Of a DNA stretch of 64,000 nt, positions 32,928-41,247 are shown piece after piece; the first letter of the stretch is position 1, and each line of letters opens with the position of its first letter. Below the pieces are notes generated by a model that did not search any database, was not told where the DNA came from, and worked only from the letters and a program-made list of their open reading frames with translations. Origin of the DNA: Pseudonocardia halophobica (GTDB taxonomy: Bacteria; Actinomycetota; Actinomycetes; Mycobacteriales; Pseudonocardiaceae); the NCBI RefSeq assembly GCF_027922425.1, contig NZ_BSFQ01000017.1, positions 62,001-126,000 of the forward strand. Direction: 5' to 3'. The translations under genes were made by a program, and so were the position numbers.

Positions 32928-33392
32928 GTGCACGCGAAGGACCTGCTGACCATCGGGGAGGTCGTCGCCCGCAGCGGCTTCCCGCACTCGGCACTCCGGT
33001 TCTACGAGCGCGAGGGGCTCGTGAGCGCCACCCGGACGTCGGGCGGTCAGCGGCGCTACGAGCGGGGAGTGCTGCGCCGGCTCGCGTTCATCCGGGCCGC
33101 CCGCTCGATCGGCATCGGGCTCGACGACGTCCGTGCCGCCCTCGACGAGCTCCCCGCCGACCACACGCCGACCAAGACCGACTGGACGCGGCTGTCCAGG
33201 ACCTGGCGGGGCCGGCTCGACGAGCAGATCGACGCCCTGGTCGCGCTGCGGGACGGGCTCGACTCCTGCATCGGCTGCGGCTGCCTCTCCCTCGCCCGCT
33301 GCCGGCTGATGAACCCGGAGGACCGCGCGGCCTCCGCGGGCGACGGCGCCCGCATGCTCCCCGCCGCCCTCCGCCGCGGCCCCGCCACCTGA
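32928..33392 (+). CDS. soxR: SoxR, redox-sensing MerR-family activator
   Basis: A 154-residue MerR-type regulator. It has an N-terminal winged helix (LTIGEVVARSGFPHSALRFYEREGL), a dimerisation helix and near residue 115 the [2Fe-2S] cysteines C-x2-C-x-C-x5-C (CIGCGCLSLARC), the SoxR hallmark. In actinobacteria SoxR responds to redox-active small molecules rather than superoxide alone. The GTG start has GGGAGGCGCC upstream. No soxS is expected. The divergent transglycosylase gene shares the upstream region. Confidence 0.93.
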   Translation: MHAKDLLTIGEVVARSGFPHSALRFYEREGLVSATRTSGGQRRYERGVLRRLAFIRAARSIGIGLDDVRAALDELPADHTPTKTDWTRLSRTWRGRLDEQIDALVALRDGLDSCIGCGCLSLARCRLMNPEDRAASAGDGARMLPAALRRGPAT

Positions 33393-33395
33393 CCC

Positions 33396-33446
33396 CCCGC
33401 GAGTCGCGCTCTGGCCACCCGCGAGTCGCGCCCCCGCGGGTCGCGC
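33396..33446. repeat. three copies of CCCGCGAGTCGCGC
   Basis: The 14-base motif is at 33396-33409 and 33418-33431, with one changed copy at 33433-33446, in the gap between two convergent genes. Each copy contains the near-palindrome GCGA-G-TCGC. It may be a small dispersed repeat or a bidirectional terminator. Confidence 0.5.
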
Positions 33447-33452
33447 CGTGCC

Positions 33453-34943
33453 TCAGCCCGGCAGGCGCTCGGCACGGAGGGCGGAGCGGCGCACCTTGCC
33501 CGTGTCCTCGCGCAGCGGGTGGTCGACCCGCTCGATCGTCGCGGGCACCTTCTGCCGGGCCAGCCGCCCCGCGACGTGTGCGCGCAGCTCCTCGTCGGTG
33601 ACGGTCGAGCCGCCGTCGAGCTGGACGATCGCGTGCACCCGTGAGCCCAGGTCGTCGTCGGGCAGCCCGATCACGCACGACGACAGCACGGCCGGGTGCG
33701 CGTCGAGGGCCGCCTCCACCTCGGCCGGGTACACGTTGGACCCGCCGACGAGGATCATGTCGCTGCGCCGGTCGGCGAGGTACAGGTAGCCCTCGGCGTC
33801 CATCCGGCCCATGTCGCCGAGCGACTCCCAGCCGTCGCGGCCCCGGGCGACCGCGCCGAGGTACCGGTACGGCGACTCGGGCACCTTCATCCACACCTCG
33901 CCGACCTCGCCGATCGGCAGTGGCCGCCCCTCCTCGTCGCCGATCCGCATCTCGCCGGACACCACCTGCCCGACCGAGCCCGGGTGGGCCAGCCACTCCA
34001 CGCCGTCGATCATGCAGCTGGCCTGCGACTCGGTGCCCGCGTACAGCTCGAGCACGGTCTCCGGTCCGAACCACTCGAGGCACCCGCGCTTGACGTGCTC
34101 CGGGCACGGCGCCCCGACGTGCAGCAGGGTCCGCACCGACGACACGTCGGCAGCGGCCCGCACCTCCTCCGGCAGCCGCAGCAGCCGGCCCATCAGGGTC
34201 GGGACGGCGTAGAGCCAGGTCACGCGGTGCCGGTCGACGGCCTCGAGCACGGTGGCGCCGTCGAAGTGGTCGAGCACCAGCACCGTGCCCCCGCGCAGCA
34301 GGCTGATCAGCGAGAACATGAACGGTGCGTTGTGGTAGAGCGGCGCGGTCACGGCGAAGACCTCGCCCTCGCCCTCCAGGCGCAGCCGCTCGGCCGCCTG
34401 CGTGACGACCCCGTACCGGCCCTCGTTCCCGGCGAGGATGATCTTCGGTCGCCCGGTGCTCCCGCCCGAGGTCGGCGCCTTCCAGGTCGGCGGCACCGCG
34501 GGCGGCAGCGGGCCGGGGTCGAGGGTCGGGTCGGGCGCCCAGTCCCCGGGCAGCGAGGGGCGCCCGTCGGGCGTCGGCAGCCCGACGACGACGGGCGGGT
34601 CGGCGATCTCGATCAACGCCTCGAGCTCGGCGGGCGGCAGCTTCGCCGAGACCGGCTGCGGGACCGCACCGAGCTTCCACGCCCCGACGACGGCGGCGTA
34701 GAAGGAGGCGTTGTTCGGCAGCCCGATGGTCACGAGTGACCCCTCGCGCACCCCGAGCGCGGCGAGCTCCCGGGCGGCCCGGCTGGAGCCGGCGGCGAGC
34801 TCGGCGCGGGTGGTGGTGCCCGCGGGATGGAGGAGGGCGACGGCGTCGGGGTCCTGCTCCGCGAGCAGGTCGATCGTGCGGCCGAGTGGGGTCTCGTCGG
34901 GGATCACCACCCGATCCTGCGCCTTCGCGGCGATGATGCACAT
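33453..34943 (-). CDS. acyl-CoA ligase (ANL superfamily)
   Basis: A 496-residue AMP-forming acid-CoA ligase. The P-loop-like TSGGSTGRPKI lies near residue 155, YAGTES near 298, the hinge region GWESLGDMGRMD and YLADRRSDMILVGG near 375-395, and the catalytic lysine in LREDTGKVRRSAL near the end. It activates a carboxylic acid for a beta-oxidation-like route; several acyl-CoA dehydrogenases in the window could act downstream. Acid specificity cannot be told. It starts at ATG 34943, divergent from the lipoprotein gene. Confidence 0.9.
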   Translation of the reverse strand: MCIIAAKAQDRVVIPDETPLGRTIDLLAEQDPDAVALLHPAGTTTRAELAAGSSRAARELAALGVREGSLVTIGLPNNASFYAAVVGAWKLGAVPQPVSAKLPPAELEALIEIADPPVVVGLPTPDGRPSLPGDWAPDPTLDPGPLPPAVPPTWKAPTSGGSTGRPKIILAGNEGRYGVVTQAAERLRLEGEGEVFAVTAPLYHNAPFMFSLISLLRGGTVLVLDHFDGATVLEAVDRHRVTWLYAVPTLMGRLLRLPEEVRAAADVSSVRTLLHVGAPCPEHVKRGCLEWFGPETVLELYAGTESQASCMIDGVEWLAHPGSVGQVVSGEMRIGDEEGRPLPIGEVGEVWMKVPESPYRYLGAVARGRDGWESLGDMGRMDAEGYLYLADRRSDMILVGGSNVYPAEVEAALDAHPAVLSSCVIGLPDDDLGSRVHAIVQLDGGSTVTDEELRAHVAGRLARQKVPATIERVDHPLREDTGKVRRSALRAERLPG

Positions 34944-35011
34944 GCCTCCGCCGTGCGGAGGTGGTGCTGGCCTCCCCGACGCGCCGCCCCGCCCGGCGAA
35001 GACTTCCCGGT

Positions 35012-35779
35012 ATGCGACTCCTGCCCGCCGCCCTCTCCGCCGCCGTGCTCGGTGCCGTCCTCGCGACCGGCGCGTGCGGCGCGGCCTCCGCCGATCCCCG
35101 CGTCGACGCGCCGGTCCCGGCTGCTCAGGTGGCCCCGGCTGCGCAGGCGGCCCCGGCCGCTCCGGCGGCCGCCCAGGAGGTCCTGCCGCAGCGGCAGGCG
35201 GCCGCGCCGCCGCGCCCCGTGTCCTCCGGCGGCGCGTCGCGGGCCCCGGTCTCCGATCCCGGCATGGACGCCGCCGCCGACGGCCTGCGCCCCTTCCTGC
35301 TCACGCCCGCGGAGATCGGCCCGGAGTTCACGGCGGGGGAGGAGCCCCGGCCCGACCCGGCGACCCCCGCGCCGTGCGGCGGGCCGGGCGTGGTCGCGCA
35401 GTTCCCGTTCGCCGTGCGGGTCGGCGCCGCCGCGGAGAGCGCGAACGGGCTGGTCCAGGAGACCGTGAGCGTCTACGGCGACGAGGCGGGCGCCGCCGAG
35501 GCCTACCGCGCGTCGGTCGCGGGCATGTCCTGCTCGGAGGGCCGGGTCGACGGGCGCCCAGCGGTGATCGCGCCCGCCGAGGACCTGCGCGCCGACCTGG
35601 GCCACGACGAGGCGACCGGGTGGCGGATCGGCGGCGCGGGCTTCGACGTCGTGATGATCTCGGTCCGCGAGGGCGAGGTCGTCATGAACTTCACCGTGCT
35701 CGCCGCCGAGGACGGTCTGCCCGCGCTCCCGGACCCGCTCACGGTCGCGAAGGCGGGCACCCAGAAGCTGCTGGGGTGA
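35012..35779 (+). CDS. secreted protein, possible lipoprotein
   Basis: A 255-residue exported protein. The signal peptide (MRLLPAALSAAVLGAVLATG) ends near ACGAASA-DP, which offers an Ala-x-Ala cleavage site; Cys24 could make it a lipoprotein, although TGAC is a poor lipobox. A Pro/Ala-rich spacer (about 30-80) leads to a folded domain of about 170 residues with two cysteines. I do not recognise a family with confidence. It probably resides in the envelope. Confidence 0.7.
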   Translation: MRLLPAALSAAVLGAVLATGACGAASADPRVDAPVPAAQVAPAAQAAPAAPAAAQEVLPQRQAAAPPRPVSSGGASRAPVSDPGMDAAADGLRPFLLTPAEIGPEFTAGEEPRPDPATPAPCGGPGVVAQFPFAVRVGAAAESANGLVQETVSVYGDEAGAAEAYRASVAGMSCSEGRVDGRPAVIAPAEDLRADLGHDEATGWRIGGAGFDVVMISVREGEVVMNFTVLAAEDGLPALPDPLTVAKAGTQKLLG

Positions 35780-35826
35780 GACGCCGGTCACCCGCGATCC
35801 GGAGGAACCGCCGTTACCGTGGGGTG

Positions 35827-36585
35827 GTGACCGACGCCGCCGCCGTGCCGACCACCTCCGCCGACCGCTGGCTGCGCTTCGAGGGGCTCAGCAACATCCG
35901 GGACGTCGGCGGCCTGCCGCTCGTCGACGGCGGGCGCACCCGCACCGGTGTGCTGCTGCGCAGCGAGTCGCTCGACCACGTGACGCCGGGCGACGTCCGG
36001 CAGCTCGTCGACGGCCTCGGCCTGCGGCTGATCCTCGACCTGCGGACCGACCGCGAGATCGCCGAGCACGGCGAGACCGAGCTGGCCCGCGCCGGCGTGG
36101 AGACCGTGCAGTTCACGTTCATCCCGGAGTCCGGGCGGGAGCTGCCCGAGGTGGGCGACGACGTCCACCCGATGGTCGCGAACTACCTCGGCTACCTGCG
36201 CGACCGCGGCCCGAACGTCGTCGGCGCCGTCCGGCGGCTCGCGGCCGCGGACGGGGCCGCGCTGGTGCACTGCGCCGCGGGCAAGGACCGCACCGGGACC
36301 CTGGTGGCGATGGTGCTCGACGCCGTCGGGGTCGAGCGGGAGGCCGTCGTCGAGGACTACGCGCTGTCCGCCACGAAGATCGAGGCGATGTTCCGGCGCT
36401 GGACCTCCCTGTCCGGCGAGGAGATGCCCGGGCCGGAGGAGATCGACCGGCACAGCCCGCGCGCGGTCGCGATGGAGCAGGTGCTGGCCACGCTCGACGA
36501 GCGCGACGGCGGTGCGGCGGGCTGGCTGCAGGCCAACGGCCTCACGGGCGACGAGCTCACCGCCCTGCGCGACCGCCTGGTCTAG
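35827..36585 (+). CDS. tyrosine-specific protein phosphatase
   Basis: A 252-residue phosphatase of the PtpB/SIW14-like family. It has the N-terminal LSNIRDVGG segment, LILDLRTDREI and the P-loop HCAAGKDRTG with catalytic Cys and Arg (Cx5R) near residue 150. GTG 35827 is six bases after TACCGT, so the message is probably leaderless; GTG 35824 is an alternative. Its TAG stop shares bases with the TAG of the convergent PIN gene. Confidence 0.9.
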   Translation: MTDAAAVPTTSADRWLRFEGLSNIRDVGGLPLVDGGRTRTGVLLRSESLDHVTPGDVRQLVDGLGLRLILDLRTDREIAEHGETELARAGVETVQFTFIPESGRELPEVGDDVHPMVANYLGYLRDRGPNVVGAVRRLAAADGAALVHCAAGKDRTGTLVAMVLDAVGVEREAVVEDYALSATKIEAMFRRWTSLSGEEMPGPEEIDRHSPRAVAMEQVLATLDERDGGAAGWLQANGLTGDELTALRDRLV

Positions 36586-36974
36586 GGCAGTTCCTCGATC
36601 GGCACCGCGCCGTCGAGCTTGCGGAGGGCGCCGGGGTCGCCGGTGACGGCGGGCCAGCCCCGGTGCCGGGCGGTGGTCACGACCTGTCCGGCCACGATGT
36701 CGTCCTGACCCGTGGCGGCGAGCAGCAGCCCGGACTCCTGGGCCATCGCCGGGCTGAGGTCGTGGATCACGGTGTTGGGCAGGCCGAGCAGGACCTGCAG
36801 GGCGGCGTGGTGCTCGGGCTCGAGCTGCGACCACGCGCGGCCGAGTGCCGCGGACGGCACCGCGAGCACGAGGTTCTCCTCCACGGCGGCCCACACGAGG
36901 GCGCGCATGTAGACGGGCCGGCCGGTCGCGAACGCCCGGAGCGCGCTGGCGTCCAGCACTCTTCCGCCGATCAT
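36582..36974 (-). CDS. PIN-domain toxin (VapC-like)
   Basis: A 130-residue PIN-domain protein, the ribonuclease toxin of VapBC modules. The acidic residues Asp8 (VLDASAL), the Asp pair in QDDIVAGQ near 90 and Asp in VTGDPGAL near 107 fit the PIN metal site, although the middle acidic position is less clear than usual. It starts 11 bases after the antitoxin gene. Its stop codon is interlocked with the phosphatase stop (CTAG). Confidence 0.82.
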   Translation of the reverse strand: MIGGRVLDASALRAFATGRPVYMRALVWAAVEENLVLAVPSAALGRAWSQLEPEHHAALQVLLGLPNTVIHDLSPAMAQESGLLLAATGQDDIVAGQVVTTARHRGWPAVTGDPGALRKLDGAVPIEELP

Positions 36975-36985
36975 GTGCGCGCCCT

Positions 36986-37228
36986 TCAGCCGACGGCCAC
37001 GGGAGGCACGAGCCGCAGCGACCTGCGCGCCGCGTCGAGCTCGTCCGCCGGTGGGGGACCTCCGTACAGGTCGGCCAGAGTAGCGAGCGACCGATCGCGT
37101 GACTGCCGTGCCTGCACGGCCTCCGCCACGTACGCGGACAGGCTCGCCGCACTCCCGTTGCGGACCGCCTCCCGGGCCTCCGCGACCAGCTCGGCCGGCA
37201 GGGTGACGGTCACCCGCTCGCTGCGCAT
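36986..37228 (-). CDS. ribbon-helix-helix antitoxin (VapB/CopG-like)
   Basis: An 80-residue protein starting RSERVTVTLPAELVAEAREAV, a typical ribbon-helix-helix strand and helix, with a second helix (SLSAYVAEAVQAR) and a C-terminal tail that should wrap the toxin. It precedes the PIN gene with an 11-base gap, the common antitoxin-first order, and should autoregulate the pair. Confidence 0.82.
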   Translation of the reverse strand: MRSERVTVTLPAELVAEAREAVRNGSAASLSAYVAEAVQARQSRDRSLATLADLYGGPPPADELDAARRSLRLVPPVAVG

Positions 37229-37402
37229 ACCGTCAGGCTACTGGGCGCATACCGGGCCGTCGACCGGAAGGCGTGCGCGTCCGGATGAGGGCCACCTCGG
37301 CCGATGCAGGTTACCGACGGGTATGCCAGGCTGGGTCCCAGCGCGGCGGTCGACGAGGACCGGCCCGCCGCACCCGGTTCCGTACGCAGGAGGGTCTCGA
37401 CG

Positions 37403-38572
37403 ATGGACCTCACCTTCACCGCCGCCGAGGAGGAGTTCCGCAGCGAGCTGCGCTCCTGGCTCTCGGCGAACATCCCCGACGAGTGGCGCCGCCCGGGCTT
37501 CTGGGAGTCGCTGCCCGACGAGGAGAGCTTCCGGCTCCGCCGCGACTGGGAGCGTGACAAGGCGCTCGCCGGCTTCGCGGGCATCCAGTGGCCGACGGAG
37601 TTCGGCGGCCGCGGCGGCACACCCGGCATGAAGGCGATCTACGACGTCGAGATGGTGCTGGCCGACGCCCCGCGCACGGTCAACCCGCTTGGCCTCACCT
37701 TCCTCGCGCCCACCGTGATGGCGATCGGCACGGACGCGCAGAAGAAGGAGATCATCGGCCCGATGCTGCGCAACGAGGTGATCTGGTGCCAGGGCTTCTC
37801 GGAGCCCGGCGCCGGGTCGGACCTCGCGGCGCTGTCCACCCGCGGCGTCCGCGACGGTGACGACTTCGTCGTCAACGGGCAGAAGGTGTGGACCACCAAC
37901 GCCGTGCACGGCGACAAGATCTTCACCCTGGTCCGCACCGAGCCGGGCAGCCAGAAGCACCGCGGCATCTCGATGCTGCTCATCGACATGCACCAGCCCG
38001 GCGTCGACGCCCGGCCGCTCAAGCAGATGTCCGGCGCCAGCGAGTTCGGCGAGGTCTTCTTCGACGACGCCCGGGTCCCCGCCACCGACGTCCTCGGCGA
38101 GATCGGTGAGGGCTGGCGCACCGCGATGCTGCTGCTGTCCTTCGAGCGCGGTGCCTCGGGCATCTCGCAGTACACCGAGTTCCGCCGGCAGTACGACGAG
38201 ATCGCCGCCGTCGCGAAGAAGCTCGGCCGCGACACCGACCCGGTGATCCGCAACAAGCTCGCCCGCGTCCTCACCGAGCTGGAGTGCCTGCGGCTGCACT
38301 CGATGCACGTCCTCACGCAGACCGAGCGGGGTCGCGACCTGGGCTTCGAGGCGTCGATGACCAAGCTGCAGTGGTCGGAGGCCTTCCAGGACCTCTGGGA
38401 GGTCTACGACGACGTCCTCGGCGAGGACGACACCCTCGAGGCGCTCGGCGACCTCGACCTGCGTCCGCTCAGCGCGCAGGCGATGTGGTCCCGGTCGGTC
38501 ACGATCTGGGGCGGCTCGTCGCAGGTCCAGCGCAACGTCACCGCCGAGCGCGTGCTCGGCCTGCCCCGGTAG
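37403..38572 (+). CDS. acyl-CoA dehydrogenase, subunit 1
   Basis: A 389-residue flavoprotein with CQGFSEPGAGSDLA (flavin/substrate motif near 130), WTTNA and a C-terminal WGGSSQVQRNVTAERVLGLPR. The usual catalytic Glu before G-[ST] is replaced here by Gly-Gly-Ser, which suits one half of a heterotetrameric (alpha2beta2) dehydrogenase as in sterol side-chain degradation. AGGAGGG precedes ATG 37403. It is followed after nine bases by a second acyl-CoA dehydrogenase, its probable partner. The regulatory gap upstream faces the antitoxin gene. Confidence 0.9.
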   Translation: MDLTFTAAEEEFRSELRSWLSANIPDEWRRPGFWESLPDEESFRLRRDWERDKALAGFAGIQWPTEFGGRGGTPGMKAIYDVEMVLADAPRTVNPLGLTFLAPTVMAIGTDAQKKEIIGPMLRNEVIWCQGFSEPGAGSDLAALSTRGVRDGDDFVVNGQKVWTTNAVHGDKIFTLVRTEPGSQKHRGISMLLIDMHQPGVDARPLKQMSGASEFGEVFFDDARVPATDVLGEIGEGWRTAMLLLSFERGASGISQYTEFRRQYDEIAAVAKKLGRDTDPVIRNKLARVLTELECLRLHSMHVLTQTERGRDLGFEASMTKLQWSEAFQDLWEVYDDVLGEDDTLEALGDLDLRPLSAQAMWSRSVTIWGGSSQVQRNVTAERVLGLPR

Positions 38573-38581
38573 GAGCCCGGC

Positions 38582-39586
38582 ATGTTCTTCGCCCTCACCG
38601 AGGACCAGCAGGAGTTCGGCGCGGCGGTCACGACCTACCTCGCCGAGCGGTTCGACATGGAAGCCGTGCGCCGCGTCTTCGAGGACGCCGACGGGGACGG
38701 CAACCCCGGATCGCTGTGGAAGGCCGCGGCCGAGCAGGGCTGGCTCGCCGTCACCGTCCCCGAGGAGCACGACGGGCTGGGCCTCGGCCTGGTCGAGGCG
38801 CAGGTGATCGCGCGGGCGCTCGGCGCCGGCGTCGCGCCCGGCCCGTGGCGCGGGACCGTGCTCGCCGCCGAGGCGATCCGGCTCGCCGGGTCGGACGAGC
38901 AGAAGGCGGCCTGGCTGCCGCGGCTCGCCTCGGGCGACGCGATCGGTGCCGTCGGGCTGCGCGGCGACGCCCCCGGCGTCGTCCCCGCGGTGGAGTACGG
39001 GGCGATCGCCGACGTCGTGGTCGTCCGGACCCCGGACGGGCTCGGCCTGGCCACCGGCGCGCAGGCCACCCCGGTCGGGTCCTACGACCGCACCACCCGG
39101 CTGGCCACGCTCGACGTCGCGGAGGTGGAGCCGCTGCCGGATGACGCCGCCGCCCAGCTGACCGCCCGGGCCACCGTGCTCGTGGCCGCCGACCTGGTCG
39201 GGATCGCCCGGGAGGCGCTGAGCCGGACGGTGGCCTACGACCGCGAGCGCGAGCAGTTCGGCGTGCCCGTCGGCTCGTTCCAGGCGCTCAAGCACGCGCT
39301 GGCGGACATCCACGTCGGCGTGACGATGGCCGAGCACGCGGCGCTCTACGCCGCCCACGCCGTGGACGCCGGGCTCGACGACGTCGAGCTGGCCGTCGCC
39401 GTCGCCAAGGCCAAGGCCAGCGACGTGGCCCTGCAGTCGACCGCCGCGATGATCCAGTACCACGGCGGCATCGGCTACACCTGGGAGCACGAGTCGCACT
39501 TCTTCTACAAGCGCGCCAAGCGGCTGGCCGGGCTGTACGGCGGGGTGGACCAGCACCGCGAGCGGATCGCGGCGCTCACCCTCTGA
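38582..39586 (+). CDS. acyl-CoA dehydrogenase, subunit 2
   Basis: A 334-residue, shorter acyl-CoA dehydrogenase. The N-terminal and middle domains are compressed (no SEPGxGSD motif) while the C-terminal helical domain is intact, with EREQFGVPVGSFQALKH and IQYHGGIGYTWEHESHFFYKR. This shortened form is usual for the second subunit of heterotetrameric enzymes. GGAGCCCGGC precedes the ATG. The pair probably acts on a bulky CoA ester. Confidence 0.9.
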   Translation: MFFALTEDQQEFGAAVTTYLAERFDMEAVRRVFEDADGDGNPGSLWKAAAEQGWLAVTVPEEHDGLGLGLVEAQVIARALGAGVAPGPWRGTVLAAEAIRLAGSDEQKAAWLPRLASGDAIGAVGLRGDAPGVVPAVEYGAIADVVVVRTPDGLGLATGAQATPVGSYDRTTRLATLDVAEVEPLPDDAAAQLTARATVLVAADLVGIAREALSRTVAYDREREQFGVPVGSFQALKHALADIHVGVTMAEHAALYAAHAVDAGLDDVELAVAVAKAKASDVALQSTAAMIQYHGGIGYTWEHESHFFYKRAKRLAGLYGGVDQHRERIAALTL

Positions 39587-39649
39587 CGTCGGCGAGGGCC
39601 GGCGGCGCGTCCCGTGGCGGCCGCCGCCGGGCCCCGGCACGATCATGGG

Positions 39650-40492
39650 ATGGAGAGCTACCGGGCGGTCGCCGACGCGGCCCGCGCAGTCGAGGCCGCG
39701 GCCGGCACGCTCGGCGTCGCCGCCGCCGCGTCGCCGTTCACGATCGACGTCCGCTTCACCGGCGGGCTCGACGCGCGCCAGCAGGAGGCCTTCGCGGCCG
39801 CGGCGGACCGCTGGACCCGGATGATCGTCGGCGACCTCCCGGCCGTCGTCGTGGACGGCGAGACGATCGACGACGTCCTGATCCTCGCCTCGGGCGCGGA
39901 CATCGACGGCTCCGGACAGATCCTCGGCCAGGCCGGCCCGACGCAGCTGCGGCCGGTCTCGGCGGGGCTGCTCCCCGCCGTCGGGCAGATGCAGTTCGAC
40001 ACCGCGGACCTCGCCCGGATGGAGAGCGAGGGGACGCTCGACGACGTCATCACCCACGAGATGGGCCACGTCCTCGGCATCGGCAACCTCTGGTCCCGGC
40101 TCGGCCTGCTGTCGGGCGCGGGCGCGGGCACGGCGGACCCGGTCTTCACCGGCACCGGCGCGGTCGCGGAGTGGACCGCGCTCGGCGGCAGTGGCGGGGT
40201 GCCCGTGGAGAACACGGGCGGACCCGGCACGCGCGACGGTCACTGGCGGGAGTCGGTCTTCGGCGACGAGCTGATGAGCGGTTTCATCACCGAGGCCGGC
40301 AACCCGATCTCGCGGGTCACGGTGGCCAGCCTGGGCGATCTCGGGTACGTCGTGGACCTCGAAGCGTCCGAGCGCTACCGCCTGCCCGCCGGCGCGGAGG
40401 GGTCCGCCGCGATCGTCGGCCGGCCGGGCCGGCGGTGCCGGGTCGGGCGCCCCACCGCGCACGTCCTGCCCGAGGCCGCCCTCCACGTCTGA
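39650..40492 (+). CDS. leishmanolysin-like (M8) metalloprotease without signal peptide
   Basis: A 280-residue protein with HEMGHVLGIGNLW (residues 136-148), the HExxHxxG zinc motif, a later GHWRES histidine that can be the third ligand, and DELMSGF, an M8 Met-turn. The order fits leishmanolysin-like bacterial peptidases. No signal peptide or membrane anchor is visible, so it either acts inside the cell or leaves by another route. The C-terminal 60 residues are basic. It stands alone between an acyl-CoA dehydrogenase and a PadR gene. Confidence 0.78.
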   Translation: MESYRAVADAARAVEAAAGTLGVAAAASPFTIDVRFTGGLDARQQEAFAAAADRWTRMIVGDLPAVVVDGETIDDVLILASGADIDGSGQILGQAGPTQLRPVSAGLLPAVGQMQFDTADLARMESEGTLDDVITHEMGHVLGIGNLWSRLGLLSGAGAGTADPVFTGTGAVAEWTALGGSGGVPVENTGGPGTRDGHWRESVFGDELMSGFITEAGNPISRVTVASLGDLGYVVDLEASERYRLPAGAEGSAAIVGRPGRRCRVGRPTAHVLPEAALHV

Positions 40493-40664
40493 CCGCGCCG
40501 CACCGGTTCCCCCGCAGCCCTTCACCCCGTCCGTCGCGGGCGAGGTGTGGACCCCCGTCGGCGGGGTACGCACCTCGGTTGCGCAGCCGTCGTGATCGTC
40601 CGAACTCGCAGGTCGGGGGCCACTGTGGAATGCGGAACCCCGTCGCTCGTGGGACCGTTGGGGG

Positions 40665-41174
40665 ATGCCGGCCCCACCCGCAGTCAACGCCACCGCCGCG
40701 GCTCTGCTCGGACTGCTCCACAGCGGTCCGATGACGGGCGGCCAGCTCGTCGCGGCCGCCGGCGAGCGCTTCGGCTCCTTCTTCACCGTGACCCGCAGCC
40801 AGGTCTACCGCGAGCTGCCGGTGATGGCCGAGGCCGGCCTGCTGCGGCTGGGCAAGCAGGGGCCGCGGGCGTCGCAGCAGTACGTGATCACTGCGGCGGG
40901 CAAGCGGGCGTTCAAGGCGTGGCTGCACCACGGCAGCGGCGGCGACGCGCTGCGCAGCCCGCTCGTCCTGCGGCTGCTGCACGCCGGCCAGCTCACCGTG
41001 AAGCAGCGGGCCGAGCTGGTCGGCACCTCGCGCGAGGTCTACACGGCGCGGCTCGCCGAGTCCCGCGCCGCCGCCCGGGGCGAGGAGGACCCGTACCGCA
41101 AGGCGGTCGCGGACTTCACCGTCGCGCACACCCGGGCGATGGTGAAGCTGCTCGACGCGATCCCGCTCGACTGA
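40665..41174 (+). CDS. PadR-family transcriptional regulator
   Basis: A 169-residue regulator with an N-terminal PadR winged helix (LLGLLHSGPMTGGQLV, VTRSQVYRELPVMAEAGLL) and a C-terminal helical dimerisation region. ATG start six bases after GACCGT, a weak leaderless-type arrangement. The target is unknown. 40493-40664 upstream holds no gene and may be its promoter. Confidence 0.85.
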   Translation: MPAPPAVNATAAALLGLLHSGPMTGGQLVAAAGERFGSFFTVTRSQVYRELPVMAEAGLLRLGKQGPRASQQYVITAAGKRAFKAWLHHGSGGDALRSPLVLRLLHAGQLTVKQRAELVGTSREVYTARLAESRAAARGEEDPYRKAVADFTVAHTRAMVKLLDAIPLD

Positions 41175-41247
41175 CGGCCCTGCGGCACACCCGGGCCCGA
41201 ACCCTCCCGCCGCACCGCCCTCGCGTGCCCGCGTAGCCTGGAGCGTT

